Positions 7,302-16,060 of a stretch of DNA of 60,666 nt are shown one piece after another. Numbering within the stretch: position 1 is the stretch's first letter; each line of letters begins with the position of its first letter. The notes beneath the pieces were generated by a model that was given only the letters and a program-made list of their open reading frames with translations, ran no database searches and was not told the origin of the DNA. A program made the position numbers and the translations under genes. The DNA lies in NCBI RefSeq assembly GCF_020329485.1, contig NZ_JAGKJI010000040.1, positions 1 to 60,666 on the forward strand, written 5' to 3'. The DNA comes from Bradyrhizobium cenepequi (GTDB lineage: Bacteria > Pseudomonadota > Alphaproteobacteria > Rhizobiales > Xanthobacteraceae).

Positions 7302-9758
7302 TCACATACTGCCTTCTTCCTCGATCAGGATCTCGCGTTTGCCGGCATGATTGGCCTGGCCGACGATGCCTTCGAGTTCCATCCGCTCCATCAATGAGGC
7401 CGCACGGTTGTAGCCGATCTGCAGGCGCCGTTGAATATAAGAAGTTGACGCCTTGCGGTCGCGTTTGACGATCGCGACCGCCTGCGTATAGAGGTCGCCG
7501 CCGCCATCCCCGCCCATGCCGGTGGAATCGAATACCGCGCCATCCTCGTCCGTCGGCTCTTCCGCGGTCACGGCTTCCAGATATTCCGGCTGCCCCTGTG
7601 TCTTGAGATGGCGCACCACCTTCTCGACTTCCTCGTCGGAGGCAAACGGGCCGTGCACGCGGCTGATGCGGCCGCCGCCGGCCATGTAGAGCATGTCGCC
7701 CTGGCCGAGCAGTTGCTCGGCGCCCATTTCGCCCAGGATGGTGCGGCTGTCGATCTTCGAGGTGACCTGGAAGGCGATGCGGGTCGGGAAGTTGGCCTTG
7801 ATGGTGCCCGTGATGACGTCGACCGACGGACGTTGGGTCGCGAGGATCACGTGGAGACCCGCGGCGCGCGCCATCTGTGCAAGACGCTGCACCGCGCCTT
7901 CGATATCCTTGCCAGCGACCATCATCAGGTCGGCCATCTCGTCAACGATGATGACGATGTAGGGCAACGGATCGAGGTCGAGCTTCTCCTCCTCGTAGAT
8001 CGCCTTGCCGGTCTCCTTGTCGAAGCCGGTGTGCACGGTGCGCGTGAGGTCTTCGCCTTTGCCCTTTGCCTCGACCAGGCGCGCGTTGTAGCCGTCGATG
8101 TTGCGCACCCCTAGCTTGGCCATCTTCTTGTAGCGCTCTTCCATCTCGCGCACGGCCCATTTCAGCGCGACCACCGCTTTCTTGGGATCGGTGACGACGG
8201 GTGTCAGAAGATGCGGGATGCCGTCATAGACGGAGAGCTCGAGCATCTTGGGATCGACCATGATCAGGCGGCACTGGTCGGGGCGCAGCCGATAGAGCAG
8301 GCTCAGGATCATGGTGTTGATCGCGACCGATTTGCCGGAGCCGGTGGTGCCGGCGATCAGCATATGCGGCGTGCGCGCGAGGTCGATGATGACGGGTTCG
8401 CCGCCGATGCTCTTACCGAGACAGAGCGGCAGCTTTGCCACCGACTCCATCGCTTCCTTCGCGGTCAGGAGTTCGCGCAGGTAGACCTTTTCGCGATGCC
8501 CGTTCGGCAGTTCGATGCCGATGGCGTTGCGGCCGGCGACGACGGCGACGCGGGCCGACAGCGCACTCATCGAGCGCGCGATGTCGTCGGCGAGACCAAT
8601 CACGCGCGACGACTTGATGCCGGGGGCGGGCTCGAGCTCGTACAGAGTCACCACCGGACCCGGATTGGCTTTGACGATCTCGCCGCGGACGCCGAAATCC
8701 TGCAGCACGCCTTCGAGCGCGCGGGAATTGGCTTCCAGCTCGGCTTTGCTGAGCGGCTGGCGGTCGGCGGCCTTCGGCGCCGACAGCACGGAGACCGACG
8801 GCAATTCGAACTTGTCGGAGGATTTTTTCTTGGCGCGCGGCTCGGCCTTCTTGCGCGGGGCGCGGGCGACGGGGGCTTCCTCTTCTGCCTCCTCCTCTTC
8901 TTCCTCTTCGATCTCGTCGTCGAATTCCTCGCTGGCCTCCGGGACCACGGAGGGCGCGGCGCGGCCGCCGAGACTCGGCTCCTGCCGTTCGAACGCGCCC
9001 GTGCCGCGCTGTGGCGCACTCGAGACCAGCGAGCGATAGGCGGTGGCGAGCAGCCAGCTGAGCCGCGCCTTTGCGCTCATCAGCGCATGGAACAGCCAGC
9101 CGAGCGAGACCGAGCTGCGGTCCTCATCGTCCTCTTCGACGAACGGCTCGTCATGATCCTCGATCGCCGTCGGCTCTTCTTCGCTTTCCTTCGCGCCCCA
9201 GCCGCAGGCGAACAGGAAGCTCGCGGTCGCCGCGACGAACAGGATGGCGCCGAGCACCAGGCGATAGATCAGTCCGGCCGGACCGAACACCACTGCGGGC
9301 GCGCGCACCAGCGCATCGCCGACCACGCCGCCGAGCCCGGTCGGCAATGGCCAGGCGCCATTATGCGGAAAGCAGCTCGCAAAACCGGCGGCGATCACGG
9401 TGGCAAGGATCCAGCACGCCAGCCGCAGCGCTTCGCGGTCGAACGGGCGATGCGTCAGCATGCGCCAGCCCCACACTGCGATGGGCAGGATCAGCATGAT
9501 GGCGCCAAGGCCCAGGATCTGCATCAAGAGGTCGGCGCCGATCGCGCCGGGATAGCCGAGGATGTTGCGGATCGAGCGCGAGGTGGCGTGGCTCAGACTC
9601 GGGTCCTGCACCGACCACGTCATCAGTGCCGCGGCGGCAAATCCTGCAAGCGTGATCAGGCACAGCCCGCCGAATTCTCGCACCCGCCGCTCCAGGGCTT
9701 CGCGGATCGGGACCGGCAGATGGCCGACCAGGGGAATGACACGTTCGATCGCTGGCAT
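7302..9758 (-). CDS. ftsK: DNA translocase FtsK
   Basis: 818 aa, full length for alphaproteobacterial FtsK/SpoIIIE. The N-terminal region has about four membrane segments (residues 30–220). An acidic, Glu-rich linker follows (about 270–310). The motor domain has Walker A GTTGSGKS at about 469–476 and Walker B IIVDEMADLMM. The C-terminal gamma winged helix (YIQRRLQIGYNRAASLMER) reads the KOPS polarity sequences. The protein pumps chromosome termini through the closing septum and activates dimer resolution. It starts 18 bp after the aminotransferase stop codon, so the two are probably co-transcribed. The acidic linker makes a long antisense reading frame that is not a gene. Confidence 0.97.
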   Translation of the reverse strand: MPAIERVIPLVGHLPVPIREALERRVREFGGLCLITLAGFAAAALMTWSVQDPSLSHATSRSIRNILGYPGAIGADLLMQILGLGAIMLILPIAVWGWRMLTHRPFDREALRLACWILATVIAAGFASCFPHNGAWPLPTGLGGVVGDALVRAPAVVFGPAGLIYRLVLGAILFVAATASFLFACGWGAKESEEEPTAIEDHDEPFVEEDDEDRSSVSLGWLFHALMSAKARLSWLLATAYRSLVSSAPQRGTGAFERQEPSLGGRAAPSVVPEASEEFDDEIEEEEEEEAEEEAPVARAPRKKAEPRAKKKSSDKFELPSVSVLSAPKAADRQPLSKAELEANSRALEGVLQDFGVRGEIVKANPGPVVTLYELEPAPGIKSSRVIGLADDIARSMSALSARVAVVAGRNAIGIELPNGHREKVYLRELLTAKEAMESVAKLPLCLGKSIGGEPVIIDLARTPHMLIAGTTGSGKSVAINTMILSLLYRLRPDQCRLIMVDPKMLELSVYDGIPHLLTPVVTDPKKAVVALKWAVREMEERYKKMAKLGVRNIDGYNARLVEAKGKGEDLTRTVHTGFDKETGKAIYEEEKLDLDPLPYIVIIVDEMADLMMVAGKDIEGAVQRLAQMARAAGLHVILATQRPSVDVITGTIKANFPTRIAFQVTSKIDSRTILGEMGAEQLLGQGDMLYMAGGGRISRVHGPFASDEEVEKVVRHLKTQGQPEYLEAVTAEEPTDEDGAVFDSTGMGGDGGGDLYTQAVAIVKRDRKASTSYIQRRLQIGYNRAASLMERMELEGIVGQANHAGKREILIEEEGSM

Positions 9759-9776
9759 GCGCTTGTGGCCTTGCGA

Positions 9777-11003
9777 TTAGCTCAGGGTTTCGACCAGGCG
9801 GTGCAGCGCCTCGGCCGTTGATTCACTGTCGGAGACCAGCGCGAGGCGGATATAGCCCGCGCTTGGATTGGAGCCGTCGGCTTGCGGCCGCGCCAGATAG
9901 CTGCCCGGGATCACGCGCACGCCGGCATCGCGATAAAGTTTCACCGTCGCCGCCTCGTCGCCGCCGCGCTCGGAGACGTTGAGCCAGACGCAGAAGCCGC
10001 CGGCCGGACGCCGATAGCCGTAGCGGCTGCCGAGGATCTGGTCGGCGAGGTCGAACTTGATCCGGTACAGCCGGCGGTTCTCCTCGACATGCGCCTCGTC
10101 GCTATAGGCGGCGACCGCGACATGCTGCAGCGGCACCGGCACTTGCGGTGCGGCGACGTTGCGCAGTTCGTGGAAGGCGGCGAGGAATTTCGCATCGCCG
10201 GCGGCGAAGCCGACGCGCATGCCCGGCAGGTTCGAGCGCTTCGAGAGCGACTGAAACACGACCACATTGGTGAAGTCGGAGCCGGCATGTTCCAGCGCGC
10301 TGCCGGGCGCTTCCTTGGTGTAGATCTCCGAATAGCATTCGTCGCTCAGGATGATGAATCCGAAGCGGTCGGCGAGTACTTTCAGCCGCGCGAAATAATC
10401 GCGCGAGGCCACCGCGCCTTGCGGATTTGCGGGCGAAGCGATGTAGAACGCCACCGTGCGCGCCAGCAGCGCGTCATCAAGCGCGTCGAGATCGGGCAGG
10501 AATCCGTTGGCCGGCGTGGTCGGCAGATAGACCTGCTCGCAGCCGGCGGCGCGGGCGCCGGCGCCATAGGCCGGATAGAACGGGTTCGGCATCAGGATCG
10601 CCGGCCCGCCCTGGCGTGGGCCGACATAGCGGGCGGCGGTGATGGCGGCGAAGAACAGGCCCTCGCGGCTGCCGTTCAGCACCAGCACTTCGCTCTCGGG
10701 ATCGACCGGCCGCGGCAGGCGGAACCGGTTCGAGAGCCAGCCTGCTGCCGCGCGGCGGAACGGCTCGATGCCCCTGGCGAGCGGATAGCGGCCGAACTCG
10801 GCGGTGTGCTTTGCGAGCACCGGTCCAACAAAGGCCGGAACCGGGTGCTGCGGCTCGCCCAAGGACAGCGTAATCAATGGCTTGCCGGGCTGGTACGGCG
10901 CCAGCAGTTCGGCCGTGCGCGCAAACGGGGAACGCTCGGCCTGACCGGCCGGCATTACGCTGCCAGCGTCTTGCGCCACGCCAGAGGGAGCGGTCATTGC
11001 CAT
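9777..11003 (-). CDS. PLP-dependent class I/II aminotransferase, DapC-like
   Basis: 408 aa fold-type I aminotransferase. The pyridoxal-phosphate lysine is in FQSLSKRSNLPGMRVGF, the aspartate that contacts the ring is in LSDECYSEIY, and the substrate-carboxylate Arg is near the C-terminus (GYIRLALV). The N-terminal LSLGEPQHPVP and VLNGSREGLF resemble N-succinyldiaminopimelate aminotransferase (DapC), which acts in lysine and peptidoglycan precursor synthesis. Substrate assignment is by resemblance only. The ATG at 11003 is preferred over a TTG at 11027. It is the first gene of the unit continuing into ftsK; a CtrA-like site lies about 85–105 bp upstream. Confidence 0.88.
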   Translation of the reverse strand: MAMTAPSGVAQDAGSVMPAGQAERSPFARTAELLAPYQPGKPLITLSLGEPQHPVPAFVGPVLAKHTAEFGRYPLARGIEPFRRAAAGWLSNRFRLPRPVDPESEVLVLNGSREGLFFAAITAARYVGPRQGGPAILMPNPFYPAYGAGARAAGCEQVYLPTTPANGFLPDLDALDDALLARTVAFYIASPANPQGAVASRDYFARLKVLADRFGFIILSDECYSEIYTKEAPGSALEHAGSDFTNVVVFQSLSKRSNLPGMRVGFAAGDAKFLAAFHELRNVAAPQVPVPLQHVAVAAYSDEAHVEENRRLYRIKFDLADQILGSRYGYRRPAGGFCVWLNVSERGGDEAATVKLYRDAGVRVIPGSYLARPQADGSNPSAGYIRLALVSDSESTAEALHRLVETLS

Positions 11004-11088
11004 GTTCTTAAACGCCAGCACTTTCAACGCAGTCGAGGGGAATCCGGCTCGACCGTAAACCGATCAAGTCACCATAGATACGGCGAGG

Positions 11089-11107
11089 TTAAGACGCGAT
11101 TAACCAT
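11089..11107. promoter_or_regulatory. CtrA-like binding site upstream of aminotransferase–ftsK
   Basis: TTAA (11089–11092), seven bases, then TTAACCAT (11100–11107): an exact match to the published CtrA consensus TTAA-N7-TTAAC of alphaproteobacteria. It lies between the minus-strand aminotransferase–ftsK unit and the plus-strand vapBC pair, nearer the former. Regulation is inferred from the motif alone. Confidence 0.5.
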
Positions 11108-11131
11108 CGGCGCCGCTGGACAATTTGCGTG

Positions 11132-11159
11132 GTATTACTATCTATTTCGCAAGTATTAC
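11132..11159. promoter_or_regulatory. Direct repeat, possible VapB operator
   Basis: GTATTAC occurs at 11132–11138 and again at 11153–11159, an offset of 21 bp, about two DNA helical turns, immediately before the antitoxin gene (ATG 11180). VapB-type antitoxins usually autoregulate through upstream repeats, which makes this a candidate operator. Confidence 0.35.
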
Positions 11160-11179
11160 CGACGAGCTGGAGCCCAACG

Positions 11180-11416
11180 ATGACGACAACTGTCACTCGC
11201 AAAGGCCAAGTGACGATTCCAAAGCCGCTTCGCGATTACCTGGGTATCGGCCCTGGCAGCCAGGTCAATATTCGCCGTACCAACGATGGCAGCGTGCTGA
11301 TCGAGAAAGCTGATGGACCGCGGCCGCCCAGCCGATTCGCCAAGGCGCGCGGCTCCGCGGGCCCGGGCATGACGACTGACGAACTGATGGCTCTTCTGCG
11401 TGATGAGCCGGAATGA
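11180..11416 (+). CDS. VapB-type AbrB/SpoVT antitoxin
   Basis: 78 aa. The N-terminal half is a swapped-hairpin AbrB/MazE DNA-binding domain: TTTVTRKGQVTIPKPLRD, then LGIGPGSQV and SVLIEKAD. The C-terminal tail (RFAKARGSAGPGMTTDELMALLR) is the usual toxin-wrapping segment. It should bind and neutralise the VapC encoded next and repress its own promoter. A GGAG ribosome-binding site precedes the ATG. Its stop overlaps the toxin start (ATGA), which indicates translational coupling. Confidence 0.88.
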   Translation: MTTTVTRKGQVTIPKPLRDYLGIGPGSQVNIRRTNDGSVLIEKADGPRPPSRFAKARGSAGPGMTTDELMALLRDEPE

Positions 11417-11823
11417 CCCTCGTCGATTCGAACGTCCTTCTTGATCTTGCGACCGACGACGAGAAATGGGCCGACTGGTCCCAGGCGCAGCTTGAGCAGA
11501 CGGCTTCGGCTGGACCATTGCTCATCAACAACGTCATTTATGCAGAAGTCTCGATACGCTACGGCACAGTCGAAGCCGTCGACGGCACGCTCCGCGACCT
11601 GAGAATCGAGGTTGTAGAGATTCCGCGCGCTGCGCTCTTCCTTGCAGGCAAGGCGTATCTCCAATACCGCGCCGCCGGTGGCATCCGCACTGGGGTGTTG
11701 TCCGATTTCTTCATCGGTGCCCATGCTGCGGTCGAGCAACTGCCACTTCTGACGCGGGACGTGCGGCGCTATCGCACCTATTTTCCGACAGTCACGCTGA
11801 TCGCGCCGGAAGGCGAACGGTAG
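11413..11823 (+). CDS. VapC-type PIN-domain ribonuclease toxin
   Basis: 136 aa PIN domain. The acidic metal-binding residues are placed as expected: Asp in LVDSNVLLDL at the N-terminus, Glu in INNVIYAEVS, and Asp in GVLSDFFIGAHA with a further Asp in LLTRDVRRYRTYFP. VapC toxins cleave tRNA or rRNA; the target here is unknown. It overlaps the antitoxin gene by four bases. It converges on amtB and there is no clear terminator in its own direction. Confidence 0.88.
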   Translation: MTLVDSNVLLDLATDDEKWADWSQAQLEQTASAGPLLINNVIYAEVSIRYGTVEAVDGTLRDLRIEVVEIPRAALFLAGKAYLQYRAAGGIRTGVLSDFFIGAHAAVEQLPLLTRDVRRYRTYFPTVTLIAPEGER

Positions 11824-11852
11824 CTTGGCAATTCTTTGTCTTTGGCAGCAGC

Positions 11853-11890
11853 CAAAAAAGAAAGGGGCTCCAACTTGCGCTGGAGCCCCT
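11853..11890 (-). terminator. Rho-independent terminator of glnK–amtB
   Basis: Read on the minus strand, the stem arms AGGGGCTCCA and TGGAGCCCCT enclose a short loop and are followed by TTTCTTTTTT. It lies about 85 bp after the amtB stop. An imperfect 18-bp tandem duplication (two copies of ACCCCCGGGAGA, 11942–11953 and 11960–11971) lies between the stop and the terminator. Confidence 0.85.
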
Positions 11891-11973
11891 CAACGGTCGG
11901 GGCATTGCCGGGTATGTGCCCAAACCGTAGTTCTGGGTGCGACCCCCGGGAGAGGTCACACCCCCGGGAGAAC

Positions 11974-13416
11974 TCACATGTTGTAAGCGCGCTCCGTGTG
12001 CTCGGTGATGTCGAGGCCCTCACGCTCGGTTTCGACGTTGGCGCGCAGGCCGACGATCACGTCGACGACCTTGTAGAGGATCGCCGACCCAATGCCCGAC
12101 CACACCAGCGTGGTGCAGACGCCCCAGAACTGCGAGGTCATCTGGGCGACGAAGTCGTAGTCGGCGATCTTGCCGGCGACATAGTCCATCACGCCGGTGC
12201 CGCCGAGCGCCGGGTTCACCAGGATGCCGGTGCCGATCGCGCCGACGATGCCGCCGACGCAGTGGACGCCGAACACATCCAGCGAGTCGTCGTAGCCCAG
12301 TGCATTCTTCACCACGGTGCAGAAGAACAGGCAGACCACGCCGACCACGAGGCCGAGCACGATCGCGCCCATCGGGCCGGAGAAGCCGGCCGCTGGCGTC
12401 ACCGCCACGAGGCCCGCGACCGCGCCGGAGATGGCGCCGAGCACGGAGGGATGACCCTTGATGATCCATTCCGCGAACATCCAGGACAACGCCGCCGCCG
12501 CGGTCGCGACGAAGGAGTTGGTCATGGCGAGCGCGGCGCCCCCGGAAGCCTCGAGGTTCGAACCGGCGTTGAAACCGAACCAGCCGACCCAGAGCAGCGA
12601 GGCGCCGATCATCGACATCGTGAGCGAGTGCGGAGCCATCAGCTCCTTGCCGTAGCCGGTGCGCTTGCCGAGCAGGAGCGCGCCGACCAGGCCGGCGATG
12701 CCGGCATTGATATGCACGACGGTGCCGCCCGCGAAGTCGATCGCACCCTTCTTGAAGATCCAGCCGGCGTCGGCGTTGATCTCGTCGAGCTTGGCCTGCG
12801 CTGCGGTCTTCGCCGCGCCGTCAGCCGCGGCCGCGAGCGCCTTCGCGGCATCCGTGATCGCATCCGGACCGGCCCAGTACCAGACCATGTGGGCGATCGG
12901 GAAGTAGATCAGCGTCACCCAGAGCGGAATGAACAGCGCCACCGCAGAGAACTTCATGCGCTCGGCGAAAGCGCCGACGATCAGCGCGGGCGTGATCGCC
13001 GCGAACGTCATCTGGAAGCAGATATAGACGAGTTCGGAGATGTTGGCGTCGACGCTGAAGGTGGCAGCCTTCGAATCCGGCGTCACGCCTGCGAGGAACG
13101 CCTTTGAAAAGCCGCCGATGAAGTCCGAGCCGCCGGTGAAAGCAAGGCTGTAGCCGTAGAGCGCCCAGAGCACGGTGACGATGCACACCGTGTAGAACAC
13201 CTGCATCAGCACCGACAGCATGTTCTTGGAGCGGACCAGGCCGCCATAGAACAGCGCGAGGCCCGGGATCGTCATCAACAGCACGAGCACCGTCGACGTC
13301 ATCATCCAGGCGTTGTCGCCCTTGTTGACGGTCGGTTCGGCATAGGCAGCGGTCGCAGCGAGCAGGCCGACCGCGAATGCCGCCAATCCCGCGCCGTGGG
13401 GACGTTTGAACGTCAT
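11974..13416 (-). CDS. amtB: Ammonium transporter AmtB
   Basis: 480 aa, complete. A cleavable signal sequence (ending near AYAEPTVNKG) is followed by about eleven transmembrane helices with Amt/Rh signatures: GLALFYGGLVRSKN, ALWMF-type pore helices, VHINAGIAGLVGALLLG, GWFGFNAGS and VFGVHCVGGIVGAIGTG. It moves ammonium across the inner membrane and is blocked by GlnK at high nitrogen status. Extra residues at about 185–215 (Ala-rich) form a longer loop than in enterobacterial AmtB. A CAGGAG ribosome-binding site precedes the ATG. It follows glnK by 38 bp, the usual operon. Confidence 0.96.
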   Translation of the reverse strand: MTFKRPHGAGLAAFAVGLLAATAAYAEPTVNKGDNAWMMTSTVLVLLMTIPGLALFYGGLVRSKNMLSVLMQVFYTVCIVTVLWALYGYSLAFTGGSDFIGGFSKAFLAGVTPDSKAATFSVDANISELVYICFQMTFAAITPALIVGAFAERMKFSAVALFIPLWVTLIYFPIAHMVWYWAGPDAITDAAKALAAAADGAAKTAAQAKLDEINADAGWIFKKGAIDFAGGTVVHINAGIAGLVGALLLGKRTGYGKELMAPHSLTMSMIGASLLWVGWFGFNAGSNLEASGGAALAMTNSFVATAAAALSWMFAEWIIKGHPSVLGAISGAVAGLVAVTPAAGFSGPMGAIVLGLVVGVVCLFFCTVVKNALGYDDSLDVFGVHCVGGIVGAIGTGILVNPALGGTGVMDYVAGKIADYDFVAQMTSQFWGVCTTLVWSGIGSAILYKVVDVIVGLRANVETEREGLDITEHTERAYNM

Positions 13417-13454
13417 GTTATTCTACTCCTGAATTGTAAGGTTTGAGCGCGAAA

Positions 13455-13793
13455 TCAGAGGGCCGCGGCGTCGGCCTCGCCGGTGCGGATGCGCACCGCG
13501 TGGTCGAGGTTGATGACGAAGATCTTGCCGTCGCCGATCTGCCCGGTCTTTGCCGCCGATGTGATGGCGTCGATGGTCTTGTCCACTTGGCCGGCCGCAA
13601 CCGCGACCTCGATCTTGATCTTGGGCAGGAAGCTCACGGCATATTCGGCGCCGCGATAGATCTCAGTGTGGCCCTTCTGACGCCCGTACCCCTTGACTTC
13701 CGTCACCGTGAGACCGTGAACGCCAATGGCGGTCAGGGCGTCGCGGACTTCTTCCAGCTTGAATGGCTTAATGATCGCCATAACAATTTTCAT
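13455..13793 (-). CDS. glnK: P-II nitrogen regulatory protein GlnK (copy 1)
   Basis: 112 aa, exact P-II length. It contains the T-loop with the uridylylation site Tyr51 (GHTEIYRGAEY), the N-terminal KIVMAIIKPFKLEEV strand–helix, and the C-terminal ATP/2-oxoglutarate-binding segments GQIGDGKIFV and VRIRTGE. It reports glutamine/2-oxoglutarate status and gates AmtB. An AGGA ribosome-binding site precedes the ATG. A sigma-54-like promoter lies about 105 bp upstream. It is highly similar to the second copy at 15471. Confidence 0.96.
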   Translation of the reverse strand: MKIVMAIIKPFKLEEVRDALTAIGVHGLTVTEVKGYGRQKGHTEIYRGAEYAVSFLPKIKIEVAVAAGQVDKTIDAITSAAKTGQIGDGKIFVINLDHAVRIRTGEADAAAL

Positions 13794-13897
13794 GTGTCCT
13801 ATCCCGCTTGGGCCCGGCGCAGACGAACCGGGTGTTTTCGACTGAGATCCACCACGCGGAGAAAATTCACGACGCGGTCACAGTCGCTGGCGTTAGA

Positions 13898-13914
13898 ATC
13901 AAATGCCGTGCCAG
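13898..13914 (-). promoter_or_regulatory. Sigma-54-like promoter of glnK–amtB
   Basis: On the minus strand the sequence reads CTGGCACGGCATTTGAT: a perfect -24 element (TGGCAC) with correct spacing to a -12 element TTGA (consensus TTGC). It lies about 105 bp before glnK copy 1, a gene class that is normally NtrC/sigma-54 controlled. The -12 mismatch lowers confidence. Confidence 0.5.
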
Positions 13915-14098
13915 ATCGACGGCGCTGCCTAACGGATTATGAATCCGCCGGTTTTCGCGCTTAACGGGAATTGGCCAGACCTGCGCTATTCCGCCGCGCT
14001 CAAAACGTAATCAGTGTAGCCCAATCCGTAGGCATGACAGAGTCTGGACATAATCCTGCCCAGCGGGGTGGCAGAGTGGCGGTAACTAAGTAGCGAAG

Positions 14099-15398
14099 CT
14101 ACTGCAGCGCCTCGCCGTGCTGCGAAATATCCAGGCCCTCCAGCTCCTGCTGCAGCGATACCCGGAGCGGGACAAACACGCTGACCAGCTTTAGGAGCAC
14201 GAAGGTCACCCCGCCGCACCACACCAAGGTGACGACGACGCCGAAGAGCTGGATCAGGAGCTGCTGCGGATGGCCCTCGAACAGGCCGGCGGTGCCGCCG
14301 ATGGCGCTGGCGGCGAACACGCCCGCCAGCAGCGTGCCGGTCAACCCGCCGATGCCATGGACGCCAAACACGTCGAGCGAATCGTCATATTTGAAGCGGA
14401 GCTTCAGCCAGGTGCAGGCCCAGAAGCAGACGAGGCCCGCGATGACGCCGATGATGACCGCGTGCCAGGGTTCGACGAAGCCCGAGGCCGGCGTGATCGT
14501 GCCGAGCCCTGCGACCGCGCCCGAGATCATGCCGAGCACTGACGGCTTGCGCCGTGTCGCCCATTCGATCGCGCCCCAGGTCAGCGCGCCCGCGCATGCG
14601 GAAAGATGCGTGGCGATGATCGCCATCACCGCGCGCGAACTCACCGTCAAAGCCGATCCGCCATTGAAGCCGAACCAGCCGACCCAGAGCAGCCCGGTGC
14701 CGATCACCGCGAGCGACGGGTCGAACGGCGACAGGTTCTCGCTGCCATAGCCGTGGCGCCGTCCCAATACTTGTGCAGCGACCAATCCGCTGACGCCGGC
14801 CGAAAGATGCACCACGAGCCCACCGGCGAAATCCAGCACGCCGGCACTGGCGAGAAAGCCGCCGCCCCAGACCCAATGCGCCAGCGGCACATAAGCGAAG
14901 ATGAACCAGCCGACCGAGAACCAGAGATAGGCGGAGAAGCGCATGCGGTCGGCCACCGAGCCTGCCACCAGCGCCACGGTGATGATCGCAAACGTCATCT
15001 GGAACAGCATGAACAGCGCTTCCGGGATCGTCTTCGCCGCCGGATTGACGCTGTCCATGGTCATGCCGGCAAGGAACCAGCGATCGAGCGTGCCGATCCA
15101 TGTTCCATCGCCGACGAAGGCGAGCGAGTAGCCGAAAGTGACCCAGAGGATAGAGACGATCGCGACGGCCGCGAGACTCTGCCATCGTCGCCAGTACGTT
15201 CTTCTTGCGCACCATGCCGGAATAGAACAGCGCAAGCCCGGGGATCGTCATCATCAGCACCAGCGCAGTGGCGACGATGATCCAGGCGGTATCGACGGCG
15301 TTGATCGCCGACGTCTCGGCACGCGCCGGCGTTGCCAACAACAGCGCCGCAAGACCAAGCAGCCCGATCAGCCGCACGGCACGAAATGGTGCCCCCAT
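14099..15398 (-). pseudogene. Second amtB-like ammonium transporter, frameshifted
   Basis: The N-terminal part (from ATG at 15398: signal peptide, then LVLMMTIPGLALFYSGMVRKKNVLATMA) is in one frame. Everything after QSLAAVAIVSILWVTFGYSLAF is in another, down to the stop at 14099. The break falls at 15177–15185, where the sequence ATGGCAGAG appears to have lost two bases (for example one GC from GCGCAG); a one-base gain is formally equivalent. Both halves are otherwise well conserved, with pore motifs GWFGFNGGS and VFGVHGIGGLTG, so the lesion is recent or a sequencing error. An intact product would be about 430 aa. It lies 72 bp downstream of glnK copy 2. Confidence 0.88.
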
Positions 15399-15470
15399 GG
15401 TGTTTCCCAGCAGAAATGAAATGATGCCTGTTGATGTGACCGTCGGCGCTGTTGGCCCGCGTGAGAATTC

Positions 15471-15809
15471 TCAGAGCGCGTCGCTGTCGGTCTCGCCGGT
15501 GCGGATCCGCAGCGCGTGATCGATCGGCGTGACAAAGATCTTGCCATCGCCGATCTGGCCGGTGCGCGCCTTTGCGGTGATGACTTCGACCGCCTTGTCG
15601 GCGATGTCGGATGCGACCGCGATCTCGATGCGCAATTTGGGCAGGAAGTTCACGACATATTCTGCGCCGCGGTAGATCTCGGTGTGTCCCTTCTGACGCC
15701 CGTAGCCCTTCACCTCAGTCACGGTCATGCCGTGGACACCGATCTCGGTCAGCGCCTGGCGAACCTCGTCCAGCTTGAAGGGTTTGATGATGGCGACGAC
15801 AAGTTTCAT
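15471..15809 (-). CDS. glnK: P-II nitrogen regulatory protein GlnK (copy 2)
   Basis: 112 aa P-II protein with Tyr51 in GHTEIYRGAEY and the C-terminal GQIGDGKIFV and LRIRTGETDSDAL segments. The start at 15809 (MKLVVAIIKPFK) matches the conserved N-terminus; a longer in-frame extension to 15905 has no family support. It heads the second glnK–amtB module and is divergent from the GYF-domain gene. Its amtB partner is frameshifted, so it may now act on the first AmtB or on other targets. No correctly spaced sigma-54 promoter was found on its own strand. Confidence 0.95.
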   Translation of the reverse strand: MKLVVAIIKPFKLDEVRQALTEIGVHGMTVTEVKGYGRQKGHTEIYRGAEYVVNFLPKLRIEIAVASDIADKAVEVITAKARTGQIGDGKIFVTPIDHALRIRTGETDSDAL

Positions 15810-16060
15810 GGCTAGCGGCCCGCATTTTCCTTGAGCGCGGCCACCCCTGCTCTCCGGGTGGCCTCCGATGCCGGGCAATCTGGCATCTTTCTGGGCAAAT
15901 GGCACAAAAAAGTTGCAGGTTTAGGGGGAAAACATTGGCAGGGGCGGGCCTCGCTCCCTGTACAGGGGACATGATCGTCCCTCACAATGCGGCTTTCCTG
16001 CTTCGCCAGTCGCTGTATTGGCGCGCGTTTGCACCAATCGCGTTCTCCTAAGGAAATGCC

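Noticed and set aside
8211..9821. Long plus-strand reading frame opposite ftsK (about 536 codons)
   Set aside because: Arg/Gly/Ala-rich translation with no family motifs. ftsK on the other strand is complete with Walker motifs.
11836..13107. Long plus-strand reading frame opposite amtB
   Set aside because: Composition typical of an antisense shadow in GC-rich DNA. AmtB motifs are continuous on the minus strand.
15895..15916. TGGCAC…TTGC on the plus strand between glnK copy 2 and the GYF gene
   Set aside because: The distance between GG and GC is 12 bases rather than 10, and it points away from glnK, so it is not a usable sigma-54 promoter.
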